A stretch of DNA of 64,000 nt from Rhabditoides inermis (taxonomy: Eukaryota; Nematoda; Chromadorea; Rhabditida; Rhabditidae). Under the pieces are notes generated by a model. The model had not been told where the DNA came from. It was given only the letters and a program-made list of their open reading frames with translations, and made no database searches. Location: positions 297,001 to 361,000 of the forward strand of contig CAWZYM010000402.1 of the NCBI GenBank assembly GCA_963966185.1. The letters run 5' to 3'. Below, piece after piece: positions 1-18,938 of this stretch (positions within the stretch are counted from its first letter, which is position 1; each line of letters begins with the position of its first letter). The translations under genes and the position numbers were made by a program.

Positions 1-4020
<4,020 letters not shown>

Positions 4021-4189
4021 CTGTCCAGCTGCGAACGCACTATTCACTCCTAACATCATTCCCAATTCACTGTGTTCCTCGATTACGGATTATGTTTTGT
4101 CATTTTGTGTTTCCTCATATCTACAGAGTGTATATGATAAATATTTTTTATACGTGAATGTGCGGCGGCGGTGTCGGTGAGTATGTGCG

Positions 4190-4305
4190 TCCGAGTCCGA
4201 GTCCGAGTCCGAGTCCGAGTCCGAGTCCGAGTCCGAGTCCGAGTCCGAGTCCGAGTCCGAGTCCGAGTCCAAGTCCGAGTCCGAGTCCGAGTCCGAGTCC
4301 AAGTC
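4190..4305. repeat. Hexamer tandem array GAGTCC
   Basis: About 19 near-perfect copies of the 6-base unit GAGTCC, with two CCAAGT interruptions near the 3' end. It lies at the centre of the inverted duplication. Confidence 0.95.
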
Positions 4306-4475
4306 TTTTTTGTGAGTGTGAGTGTTAGTGAGTGTAATGCAGTTTTCTCTCTCTTTCGAGTAAAGATACGTTCTATATGATTCGTGCCTCAAGCTAGTCG
4401 AAGAGTGTCTCTCTCATTGCTCTGCGAGTTCGATATAGCACGAATGCACATCACAACATACATCCATAAAAATAC

Positions 4476-4541
4476 ATGTATCATATACACTACATCGATA
4501 TAAAAAATATGTATCATATACACTACATCGATATAAAATAT
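4476..4541. repeat. 33-bp unit repeated twice
   Basis: Two direct, adjacent copies beginning ATGTATCATATACACTACAT at 4476 and 4509. It is AT-rich and noncoding, and lies in the spacer of the inverted duplication. Confidence 0.85.
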
Positions 4542-4636
4542 GATTTGACCATACACAAAATGACAAAACACAATCTGTCATGGAGCGAATTGGGAAGGGA
4601 TAATGGGAAGTGAATAGTGCGTTCGCCGCTGGACAG

Positions 4637-8551
<3,915 letters not shown>

Positions 8552-8559
8552 TTCTGCAG

Positions 8560-9295
8560 TGTGCACATTGCATGAATCGCTGGCTCTCAAAATGATCTCA
8601 AAATGAACCAGGCGCGATCAACACACACACATAATAGTGACAGTGTGCATAACACGCCCAAATAGGGAAATAGGGAAATGTTTACCTGAGTGTCTCTGTG
8701 TGACTACAATGGAAGACAGAACCGTGAATAGCCGTCAAAACAAGACCCTTTCCTTTCCCGATAAGCGAATAACTGGTCACTATGTGATCGCACCGGCAAA
8801 CAACAGCACGTGTTGCGGTGAGAGTTTTAAATTCAACAAATGAGGGAAATGGGCAGAGAGCAATGTTGATGTTTGATTTTGATTGTGTGACGCAGATTTT
8901 TCTGTAATAAATTCATTCATTCATTGACTCGCACAAATACGCCGGCAGTGAGCTTGACCTTGTCCAAAATATGCGTTAACAAACGATGAAAACGTTGAAG
9001 ATTATGATTGTGTTGTGATACTGTGATGGAGATGTAAACAAGGGCAAGTTGTTTCCAATAAAAAGTGAAAGAGTTTTCCAGTTGCATTTTCTTCCATTTT
9101 GCAAGACGCGGTCATTCACTACCACCCCTCTCACCACCGATTGTTTCGGAATAGATCAATGCACATTTTCTACGACACCTATTGTTGCCTCTCCTCACTA
9201 GGTCATTCTTACTGCCGATTGTTACAGTATAGCGCTGTGTGTTTTGAGTTGTGTTTGTGTGTGCTCCAAAATAAAAGTGCATTGATTACAACAGC
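8560..9295. other. Intergenic, upstream of the inverted synthetase copy
   Basis: No convincing exon or RNA gene seen. It contains a short ATTC repeat at about 8910-8925. Possible promoter for the minus-strand gene. Confidence 0.5.
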
Positions 9296-9414
9296 ATTAT
9301 TATCTGTTAAAAAGTACTTGCGTACAGATATTAAGTTTGTCTTGACCCAATTCAACAAAAGCGCATGCATAAAACGTTTACAAATACTAACACAAACCTG
9401 CGCCTCTCTCCCCC

Positions 9415-9460
<46 letters not shown>

Positions 9461-9632
9461 ATATGGACGTATGACGTTATTCATTTGTATTGTTATATTT
9501 CATCTGTTAGTGTCCACTGTCCGTTATGCGCAGGTTTGTGTTAGTATTTGTAAACGTGCATGCGCTTTTGTTGAATTGGGTCAAGACAAACTTAATATTT
9601 GTACGCGAGTACTTTTTAACAGATAATACATG
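9296..9632. repeat. Foldback element with ~100-bp inverted arms
   Basis: Left arm about 9298-9402 and right arm about 9530-9630 are near-perfect reverse complements (shared blocks AAGTTTGTCTTGACCCAATT, CAAATACTAACACAAACCTG). The loop is mainly (CT)n at about 9406-9458. The structure suggests a non-autonomous foldback/MITE-like insertion. No transposase. Confidence 0.85.
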
Positions 9633-9639
9633 TGCTTTT

Positions 9640-10230
9640 GTTGAATTTCATAGAAATTTCTTCTCTTACTGATTCCCAAGCTCTGTCGTTAATTAGTACG
9701 CACAGAACTATTATGTGACACATTTTATGATGTGACGTACAATGTTGCGTGTATATGTAACTATATTTTTCTTGGTATTGTATAGAAACAATTTTAATCG
9801 ACATTTTAATCGAGAATTTCGGTCGCCGTGGAGTAAGTGCATGTCTGCGCTCTCTGCCGACAGCGTGCTCTCTCGCGATTTCTCTGCGCGCCCTGCCCGC
9901 CTGCCGGGAGAGAGAGCTAGCCAGAGTGACGGGAACCACCCACGGACCCACCCACACGCTGGCCTGCCGACTCATGGGTGCGCGAGATCGCTCATAACTT
10001 CTTTCGGAGAAAAGATACAAAGATGCCATCAATTAGTGATATAGCCTACGGAACCGTGCGAATCTAACTAACATAAATTGGATGAGTTCGCATTCCTGCT
10101 AACATGATTTTTGGATATCGCTTCTTGAAAATTCTGGCGCGAGCCCTATCCTAAGCCAAAAGAGAGGGCACTGCGCGCCCTCTCTATTAATCAGGTAATT
10201 ATCACAGTAAGTGGCACACGCACGCACTCA
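9640..10230. other. Intergenic, GC-rich patch and short hairpin
   Basis: No gene recognised. A GC-rich block lies at about 9825-9990. A near-perfect short hairpin (AGAGAGGGC/GCCCTCTCT around CTGCGC) lies at 10161-10185. Confidence 0.4.
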
Positions 10231-10231
10231 C

Positions 10232-10810
10232 GGCGAAAACGCGCATCATCAACGTCCTCCTGGGATACTGTAGCTACAGTAATCCTAACGATATAGCTAA
10301 CCTCTTACTCCTCGGCGAAATTGGATATGGTGCTGGCGTTAGATTGTCCTCCTCCGTCTTCTCTGAAAAAAAATTTACTGTAGAATATCGTAATCTACCG
10401 TAACCGTACCCTTTATCGGACGGTACTCGTAGATGAAGCTTATAGTGCTGCACGAGAGTTCTCTCCTGCCCAACATCGGCTTCTCACACTGAAATTAATC
10501 GATAACCAATCGATATCGACCTGAGTGCAAGTGAACTGCTGCTGCGAAAGTGCGTGGAGATCATATCATGTGTTCAGCAGTGGCGAGCCTGATGAAATAA
10601 AAGTACTATAGATGGTACGGGGTACGGTAGGTAGTACTCTTTCGGTGCGATGCGGATAGAGAGGCAGATCCAGTGGAGGGTGAGAAGAGAGAGAGAGAGA
10701 GATACGCAGAGAGAAGCAGAGAAATCATGTTCTCACAATCTTTAGATCCATTCGAGGGAACCATACGAGAGCTGAGGAGCGAACACAGAAATGACAGACT
10801 CATGTGAGGG
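10232..10810 (-). CDS. Possible minus-strand exons, unrecognised
   Basis: Three minus-strand segments have good-looking splice borders: 10411-10488 (open frame starting CEKPMLGRREL), 10309-10362 (KTEEDNLTPAP) and 10232-10259. A further candidate upstream stretch at about 10509-10560 has a stop close to its start. I cannot join these into one uninterrupted frame or match a family. They may be a decayed gene or chance. Confidence 0.2.
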
Positions 10811-11171
10811 ATGGAGTGAGTGAAGTGATGAAATGATCACAGACTCCAGACGTCTCGTCTACATCGAGAGATTTCCAGCTGCACGTCTTCGAGTAGTCAC
10901 GTGACAAACATAGCCATGTTTATTTTAGGTCCTATTATACTTGCCACTGTTGAAGTCATAGACGCGCTTGCCTCCGTTGAGTGAACGCATAATGAAGTAT
11001 ATTTCCAAGATGTGATCGTGCAAATCGATAATCGAACATTTCGAGATTTCGAGAGAGGACAATTCTCCACAATTCACTTTTAGCCCACACATGAGATGAT
11101 GTCATTTCTCTACTTGCTCGCCAATCCCGCGGCAAGTCCCACCACAATGTGAGTGATCAAAAACATACAAG

Positions 11172-11280
11172 TCTCGATTTATTGATTGTCGATTGATCTA
11201 TTGATTATCGATTGAACTAATGATTATCGATTGATACATTGATAATCGAGTGATGTATTGATTATCGGCTGATCCATTGG
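11172..11280. repeat. Degenerate ATCGAT-containing tandem repeat
   Basis: About five imperfect ~21-base copies of a TTGATTATCGATTGAT-like unit directly before the first zipper exon candidate. Confidence 0.75.
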
Positions 11281-11399
11281 CAGGAGAGGCGCGCCTTCTA
11301 CGCGGCGGTCGTGTAGAAAGTGAAGGCGCTCAAGAGGGACAACTGAGTGAGGAAGAAGAACGACGAGCTGAAAGAGCAGAACGAGGAGCTCGCCTATTG

Positions 11400-11615
11400 G
11401 GTACGGTAGCTAAGTGGTACGGTAGCTAAGTGGTACGGTAGATTAATGGTACGGTAGATTAGTGGTACGGTAGATTAGTGGTACGGTAGATAAGTGGTAC
11501 GGTAGGTAGATGGGATGTACGGTAGATTAGTGATACGGTAGATGGGGTGTACGGTAGCTTAGTGGTACGGTAGATGAGATGTACGGTAGATTAGGTATAC
11601 GGTATACGAGGCGTA
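11400..11615. repeat. Degenerate TACGGTAGATTAGTGG minisatellite
   Basis: At least twelve imperfect copies of a ~16-17 base unit (GGTACGGTAGATTAGT). Single copies recur near 11690, 11892 and 12305-12345, all next to zipper exons. Confidence 0.85.
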
Positions 11616-11730
11616 TTGTAGTGCCAAGAACTTGCTGCGGACGTGGAGCGGCTGGTGGTGAGCAACCACTTGATCAACTACATTGGGTACGGGTTACGGT
11701 AGATTTAAAAGGAAGAGAGAGGCGGGTGAT

Positions 11731-11783
<53 letters not shown>

Positions 11784-12358
11784 ACCTTGCAGTCGCAGCT
11801 CGACCGCTCTATGGCGCGCGGTGACCCGCTGTTCGAGTGTGTCTCGTACGAGGGAGAGGCGGCGAGCTGAAGGAGCAGAACGAGGAGCTCGAGGTACGGT
11901 AGATTTGTCCCGCCCGTTTTATAACCGAACTTTTATTACCATGACGTGCCCCATTTGACTCTACTTTAGTATGAGTATGACCCATTTATAATCGGATTAC
12001 GGTAGCCGCCCACGTGTTTTCCAGGATAATCATTTCCAGTAGATAGTGAGAGGAGGTAGTGTGTGGTTGTGAGTTATGTTGTTCTGATGTGATGTTGATG
12101 TAATGATAACGTGGCGGTATTGATCTATTCAGTGATCTATTGTCGTGGTTTGAGGTATTGTAATAGTAAAGTAATCGCTTCCGTGTCGTTCGGTTTGGTT
12201 TGCGAGAAATTGACTTGGTTTGTCTGAGGTAGAATAACTGGTTATCTCTACTTTGGCACAGACTTCTTGGCGTGTCACCACCTAGCTTTCCGGTACAGAT
12301 TAGGTATACGGTAGATTTGGAGTACGGTAGATTATACGATATATGAGGTGTATTGTAG

Positions 12359-12540
12359 AACCACTAGCGATGTGGAGCGGCTGGAGCGCGACAACAATTT
12401 GATCAACTACATCTTGCACCGGGTAGGAGTTACGGAAGATTTAAAAAGTACTGTATTACCGTATGTAGCAGCTGACGCCGCCTGCGCGCGACGAGAAGAC
12501 CGAGCAGCCGACGCAGGATGACGTGAGTGGAGGGGGGAAG

Positions 12541-12588
<48 letters not shown>

Positions 12589-13125
12589 GGAGAGAGGTGA
12601 GGAAAGAGGAGGGGGAGAGAGAGGGAGTATCCGTTGCAGTCGCAGCTCGACCGTTCGATGGCGCGCGGTGACCCGCTGTTCGAGTGTGTCTCCTACGAGG
12701 GAATGGCCGACCCCGCCTCCCATCTCCTCTCTAACCCTGCCTCTCCTGCCGAGTCTGTGTGAGTACGCTACATTAGTGTGGCTTACGATAGAGTACCGTC
12801 TGCCGTCGACGTGTTTGTACGGTACACTATTACATTTGTTTGGTGTATGTAGGATAGCATACTGTCTGCTGTAGAATATGATAGCGTAATCAATCTGCAA
12901 CGTGATCACTGAGAGTACGATACACTCGCACGCGCATACTGTTGAGTACCGTATTGCTAATGAGGTCGTAGTCAGGTAGTCTGTTGTATACATATGTATA
13001 TACATATGCGTGTTTCAGAGGAGGAGGCGGGCGCGGATCATCACGATGCCGTTCGTTTTGAGAAGCGCGGCGAAGACGTCGAGATATGTATTCACACGAA
13101 ATCATCCAGTGTGTCTATCGATTGA
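12359..13125 (+). CDS. Leucine-zipper (bZIP-like) gene, 3' exons
   Basis: Second, cleaner copy: 12359-12422 (DVERLERDNNLINYILHR), 12472-12522 (LTPPARDEKTEQPTQDD), 12640 to about 12756 (SQLDRSMARGDPLFECVSYE and onward), and a last exon from about 13021 to TGA 13123-13125, in the frame ending VEICIHTKSSSVSID. An AATAAA lies about 15 bases after the stop. The junction before the last exon is uncertain: donor gtgtga or gtgagt, acceptor ambiguous within AGAGGAGGAG. A stop in exon 12640 (TGA 12760-12762) would give an alternative end. It may use 5' exons from the broken set. Role inferred only from the zipper: DNA-binding dimerisation. Confidence 0.45.
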
Positions 13126-13783
13126 AATTTGAAATAAGAATAAATAATAAAGAAAGTGGTTGTTGAGTGGAGTTGTTTTAAAGTGAATCATTTCGATAAC
13201 AATAAAAAAACTTAGAAGTTAACATTTGAATCCAATGGTTTTTTCGATGTGATGAAAGTCTTTCTTGCGTACATCGTCGTTTGTCCATTTGTGACCATAA
13301 AAAGGTGTTGTCAGAAAAATTCAAATAATAAAGTGAAATAGTCGAAGGGAAGGAAGAAAAACTGTCATTCTTCAAAACGGAAAAGAATTAAAACGATTGC
13401 ACCAAATCTGACGTGGTTTCATTCGAAAAATACATTAATTTACGGCTGACTTTCTGATGTTATTTTCATGCGAATTCATTTTTAATTCATAATAATATAA
13501 GCTCTCGACTCCAACAACTATTACGAACTGGCGCAAACATTCATTGGCGCTCGAATGGTGTGGGTGCTGCTTCTAATCGCTAGCGCCCGATGGGTGTCCT
13601 TTTACAAAATTGCCGCCAGCTGACCAATCGATATTTTCCCGTTCTTTGCTAATAACTTTCTTTTAAAATTAGTATTATTGTTGTATCTATTCATAATAAC
13701 AATTCTTTGCCAGTTGCAGCCATGCAATAGACGCCGTTTCGTGCTAGAGTCGTCGTTGTCGTCGTCTGTTTGGTGGGTTGAAG
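13126..13783. other. Intergenic, upstream of the SUZ12 homologue
   Basis: AT-rich after the 3' end signal of the zipper gene. No further gene seen. Likely promoter and 5' leader of the next gene; no TATA element is called. Confidence 0.4.
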
Positions 13784-16700
13784 ATGAAGCCTCCTGCGCG
13801 TCCCGTCGGCCGTCCGCCCGGATCCGGAAAGCGCCCCGTCGGTCGCCCGCGACGCGACACCAACCCCGCTATCAGGTACGACAGCATCTACCAAGTTTCT
13901 GTAGTTCTCTATGCACTACTACTTCAAGCACTGGTCATTGCATTTATAAAGTGATAAACAGTCTTCATGACGGGTGATTATTCATTGTACAGTGCCAGAA
14001 TGTATAACTTCTAGGGAGCTGTCGTCGTCGCGCTCTCCAGCCGCGTCCACCTCGGCGTCGTCAGACGCGTCGTTCGTCTCCTCCAACTCAAATGTCTACG
14101 CCTCACCGAGGAGGTCCTGCCTTTTCTCACGCATATCACTTTTGCGTATTATTCACCTAATGCATCACGCAATCGACGTTGGCTCACGTAGATGCGTGTA
14201 GACACTGGTGTTGATCGCGGCGAACCCTGCACGCAGTGGCATGAATGCACGCGCCGGTCAGACGTTCTGCACTTTCAATTGTACATGCGTCACACACACA
14301 CACACACACACATGTACACATTACAGGAGCGCTCGCTTCGGCGACTCGTCGTCCGACACGGCGTCCACACGGAGCAGCGCCGTCTCGTCACTTGTCGCAG
14401 TGAAACCTCCACTGCCGCGCTGCTCGCGCAACAGCGTGTCGAGCGAGCGCATGTGTCGCAGCATCGGACGCGGCAGCACCGCGAGTGGCGGCAGCAGTGC
14501 GCCGTCGAACAAGGAGGAGAGCGGCGCGACGCTGAACGGGCTGGACTCGGGCGAGTACCGCGAGCAGCTGCAGTGCAGCTTCCGCCTCTACGCGCTCATG
14601 ACGACGCGCGACAACGGCGAGCGGCCCGTGTTCGTGCCGTTCCTGCCGCGCACGCTCGTCTACCTGCGCGGCACGGCGTGGACACGACCGGCCGAGAACA
14701 CGTGGACCGAGGTGGGTGTTGGTCTGTAATATTTGTGTTATGCATTATGTTTTGAACACTACCGTAGTTTACATGTACTGCATGAAATATTTCTGTTGAT
14801 AGGTTTTATCAGAATTGTTAATGTATTAATATTGTGTACATAGAAGCCGCCGGCGCTGGTGCACCGCGGGCCGGCGCGGTATCGGCGCGACTCGCGCACC
14901 CAGCAGCAGAAGACGGCCAACCTCGACGCGCTCCTCGCCACCATCAAAGAGAGGGGCAAGGTGGCCAGGATGGTGCGTTTTAGGCAATGAGGACTCGAAT
15001 TCAAATACTAACCACTCGACTGGAATGAACTCATGCTCCCAGCGCTCGTCAAACACCTCTCATGCTATATGTTATATTATATGTACATGAGCATGTTGCA
15101 GCTCAAGTCGGAGCACCTGCCGCCGTACTCGTTTCCACTGTCCACCCTCGCCGCGTACCGCCGAGACGGCCGACCGGCGCTGCTCAAAGATCAACACTTT
15201 CGCAAGTTCTGCAAGTTCCACGAGCATGTGAGTTTGGCCAGGAGTTTTTTTTTGTATTCCAATTATTTGTAGCGATTTTCTATGTCTAGGTATATATTAT
15301 AATTTGTATGATTACAACAATTTCATATTGCAGCAACTAATGCATCAATTCTTATAGTTTTGCCGTGAAACATATTGTGTTGGGTATAAGCTTATTTTGT
15401 CTGGAACCGAAAATGAAAGCCAGTCTGCCAGTATGATGAGTGACTGTGCCGTTCTGTGTGATTTTGAGAGTGAAGGCTACTGATTTGAGGACATATTGTG
15501 TGATTTGAGGAGGATCTGGTATGTGAGATGCGCGCTCTGCCCTCCCGCTCGCCGTCCAGCGACCGCTCCAGCCACGCCCCCAGCCTCACCATCCACACCA
15601 CCACTATTGGTACGCGTCTTATTTTTATTTCTAAATGTATCGGGACGTATACTAGGGATTCTTTATGTTTCTGCCGTAGATGTTTTCCCATGTTCTCGTA
15701 TATATATTTTTATAATTTAAAAATGTATACGCGCCCGATCACACTACTATGCGTTTCATTTATTATCTATGGACTTGTTAGTTATTTTGTGGGCTCGCTG
15801 CCTCTGCCGTTCTTTTTTTCTCATTTGCTGTCTTTCAGTGGTGATAGCTGTTTGTGTGTGTGTGATCACTGCCGTTCTCATGTGATTTCTCTCAGTGTTC
15901 TCGGCGCTGCGCCACAACTGTCTGCCGGGCTCGCGGCGCGCCAAGGTGCAGGTCTACCTCGTCGACCAGAAGGGCGCGCGCTTCGACAAGGCGGTTTGTT
16001 ATTCGTCTATACTTTTTTATTGTGATACTAATTCCCTACTTGCTTCCATAACACTGCTTAGATATGTATGCTAATGTATGCTAATGTATGCTATGTATGC
16101 GTATGTATGCTATTTTATGTTTGCTTTTTATGTAAGCAGCTCAGTGGCGTATCCTGGGTAACATGTACGATGTGGGATTGTTGCAGGAGCGCCTCCCGTC
16201 GGCGACGTTCCGCATGCAGCTCAACGAGTCGCTCGCCAGCCCCATCCGCATCGACCTCCCGCCCCTCATCAACGACAGTGAGTCGAGCGAGCGGCGGGTG
16301 TTTGTTATTGTTGTTCAAGATCAAAACTCAAATTCAGTTTCCTGATGCAAGAGTGCACCAGTTGTAGTGATTGTAATGATACTAATGGCTTATCCATAGG
16401 TGTAGACAAAATACAATTTTATAGTGTAATGTTTTGACATTGTTCGTTGTGATTTCAGCCGCGAAATGGCTTATGTCGATGACACATAATTGTTGTAATA
16501 ATACTAATGCTTTATCCATGGGTGCAGACAAAACACAAAAATTACAAACTTGTATAAGTAATTTTGTAATGTTTTGGCGTTTCGTTGTGCTATCAGATTC
16601 ACACCCGCAATTGCCGGTGAAACATAATAACGTGAACATATACTGTAACTGAAACGTAGTTGCACCGTAACTATTCGAAATTGTCTGGTTTCGCAGTTGT

Positions 16701-18846
16701 TTCTTTTCAGTGAGCCCGACGAAACGCTACCGTATACACTTTATCATCCGCGTAGAGATCAGCGTCGACAAGGACTCACACAGCGTCGACGGTCCGTAGC
16801 ATGTTTATTTATTTATTTGGTTAATAATGAGTGATGTATGCATGAACGTGTCTCTTTTAGCCTTCGTTTTCTCATGTGAGAGTGCGAGTAGCGCTTGCAG
16901 GTCGTAGTCTGTTTGTTGACAATCTTCAACATCGTTCTTGTAAATACACTCACTCATATCCGCTGTGCATATCCCGCTTGCAGGTCGCAGTCTGCGCGGT
17001 GTGCCGGGCCGGCAGCGCGGCGCCGACGACACGCCGCCCAAGAAGCGTGGCCGCCGCTCGAACGAAGACGAACAGGTCGAGGTGGGTAGGCTAGTTATCC
17101 GTTATTATTGTTATCATTAGTATTATTATTTCTGGTATTGTCATGACGAAGGGTTGAGAGGGGTTTTTAGTTGAGAGATGTTAGATAGTTTTTTCCCAAT
17201 AAAAATATGAATCTCGGCCTGTTATTTATGTGGTGGAATGTTGGTACTTTTTTATTTTTCAGCTGGTCATGTTCGGCGCGCGCTGTCTGTACTTTAGCGG
17301 CGACGAGCACACCCCGGGAGGCTTCCACAATGGAAACGCCAGCGTCGTGCTCATGTGAGTGTCCTAAGTTTACAATGCATATATTTATTTTTGTTTACAC
17401 TTTTCAATAATACACATTGTTTCAGTGAGGAGGATGCGCTCGATTTGCCGGCCGACTGGACAAAGAGCACCATGCTCGTGCCTACCATTGAGACGCTCTC
17501 CAAGGTGGGCAGTTTTGGGAGAATAGCGTCCGTGTTTCAATTGAGCACTGGTACTTATGATTCGTATAGATTTAAAAATGCGATAATTTTTGCCGACTAA
17601 GTGCGGTATAGGAATGTTACAATTTTGAGTTCTGTGATCGATTTACGTACGACATTAAAAAAAAACTAACTGACTGACTGATTTACTGCCGATATCAAGA
17701 ATACAATAACGGAGATGGAACACAAAGGGTTTAGTCTGCGTGAAGTATCTGTCGGTGGTTCCTTCTTGTCGGGATCCGACCTGTAGGAGGGATGGTGTGC
17801 TTGGTCTCACGCTTGGGTTGACGTTGCGACAACCATTGTAGAAAGTGTACTCGGCGGGTTCAACTCCGTGCTCCGAGGATTCCTCAATTTCTAAAGCCAA
17901 CAGCGAACATGTGGCGGGTACCGTTGATCCAGCAATTGTCCACGTAGACCGGGCTTGGCGGGTGCGACGGGGACAATAAATTGGGGGGGGGACGACCTTA
18001 AATTTAATTAAAAAAAACGGAGGGAAACATTAAAAAAATGCTCGCAGTGACGTTGAAAAAATTCATTAAAAAACGGGAAGGAAACAAATCACTTGTTGTT
18101 TTTCCAGAAGATGCACACGAACCCGTTTATGCAGCTGGCGGTTGTGAGGGAGGCGATCAGCGACGACAGCGACGACGACGCGGCGAGTGGAGAGGGGTGG
18201 GTGGAGGAGGGAGAGAGAGGGGGGGGGGAGAGAGAGAAAGAGAGAGAGAGGGAGGGAGGAGAGAGAGGAGAGAGAGAGAGGGGGGGGATAGGGATGCTTT
18301 TAGTTCGTCTCGCGTCACTGCGAGCGTGGACCGCGATCCGGTGATGCCCGTGGAGGGATACGATGGTGAGTATAGTAGGGCTGATTGAGACATGTGTCTT
18401 TTAGGGGTGCCATCTTCGCAACCATATCTGACTCATGTTAATCAAGAATCCAATTACAATTACCTACTATCAACACTTGTTAGCTCTTTGATTCGAGCTA
18501 ATCAGAGCATCACTGAAACTCTCTACTACTCTCAGCATACACCTTACGCGTGAACGACGTTGGTTTGTAGTGGTCGGTGGCTATTCCAAAGTAGTCCGAT
18601 GTTGTGAAGGAAATATCGACAATGAGGCTAGTTTGATAGATTGAAAATGCTGACAGAATGGCCGTTCAGAAGTGCGCGGCAGCCACCTTGCCGCCCGCAT
18701 GTGCATCTCCTCATCTGTACTCGACTCGCTGTGCGGCTACCACAACGACCCCAACAAGCCCGCCTACACCAACCACCGACGCACCTTCGAGAAGAGTGGG
18801 TCGTAGTGGTTTGATAACACGAAATTGGTGTTTTTAATTGTTTTTT

Positions 18847-18938
<92 letters not shown>

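Larger units (their letters stand above)
4021..4636. other. Shared 3' flank between convergent folate genes
   Basis: The outer ends (about 4021-4110 and 4555-4636) are still inverted copies of each other. The middle holds two tandem repeats, listed separately, and no convincing coding sequence. The short ORFs here translate the hexamer repeat. Confidence 0.7.
11094..11910 (+). pseudogene. Leucine-zipper (bZIP-like) exon set, broken copy
   Basis: Candidate exons: 11094-11148; 11284-11400, encoding a zipper-like stretch (KVKALKRDN, VRKKNDELKEQNEELA) but with in-frame TAG and TGA; 11622 to about 11686 (QELAADVERLVVSNHLINYI); and 11793-11870 (SQLDRSMARGDPLFECVSYE, then TGA). A partial repeat of the ELKEQNEEL coding sequence follows at about 11865-11893. 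Leu/Val spacing and charge pattern fit a coiled-coil zipper. The basic region is not clear. The stops and the downstream partial repeats suggest a decayed tandem duplicate. Confidence 0.45.

Noticed and set aside
4171..4392. Open frames encoding (RV)n or (SD)n
   Set aside because: Direct translation of the GAGTCC array; no start context or flanking exons.
11399..11615. CRISPR-like spaced repeats
   Set aside because: The repeats are contiguous and degenerate with no unique spacers, and the DNA is eukaryotic; it is a minisatellite.
17790..17860. GGGTTCAACTCC resembling a tRNA B box
   Set aside because: No matching A box or acceptor stem at proper spacing; part of a dispersed repeat.
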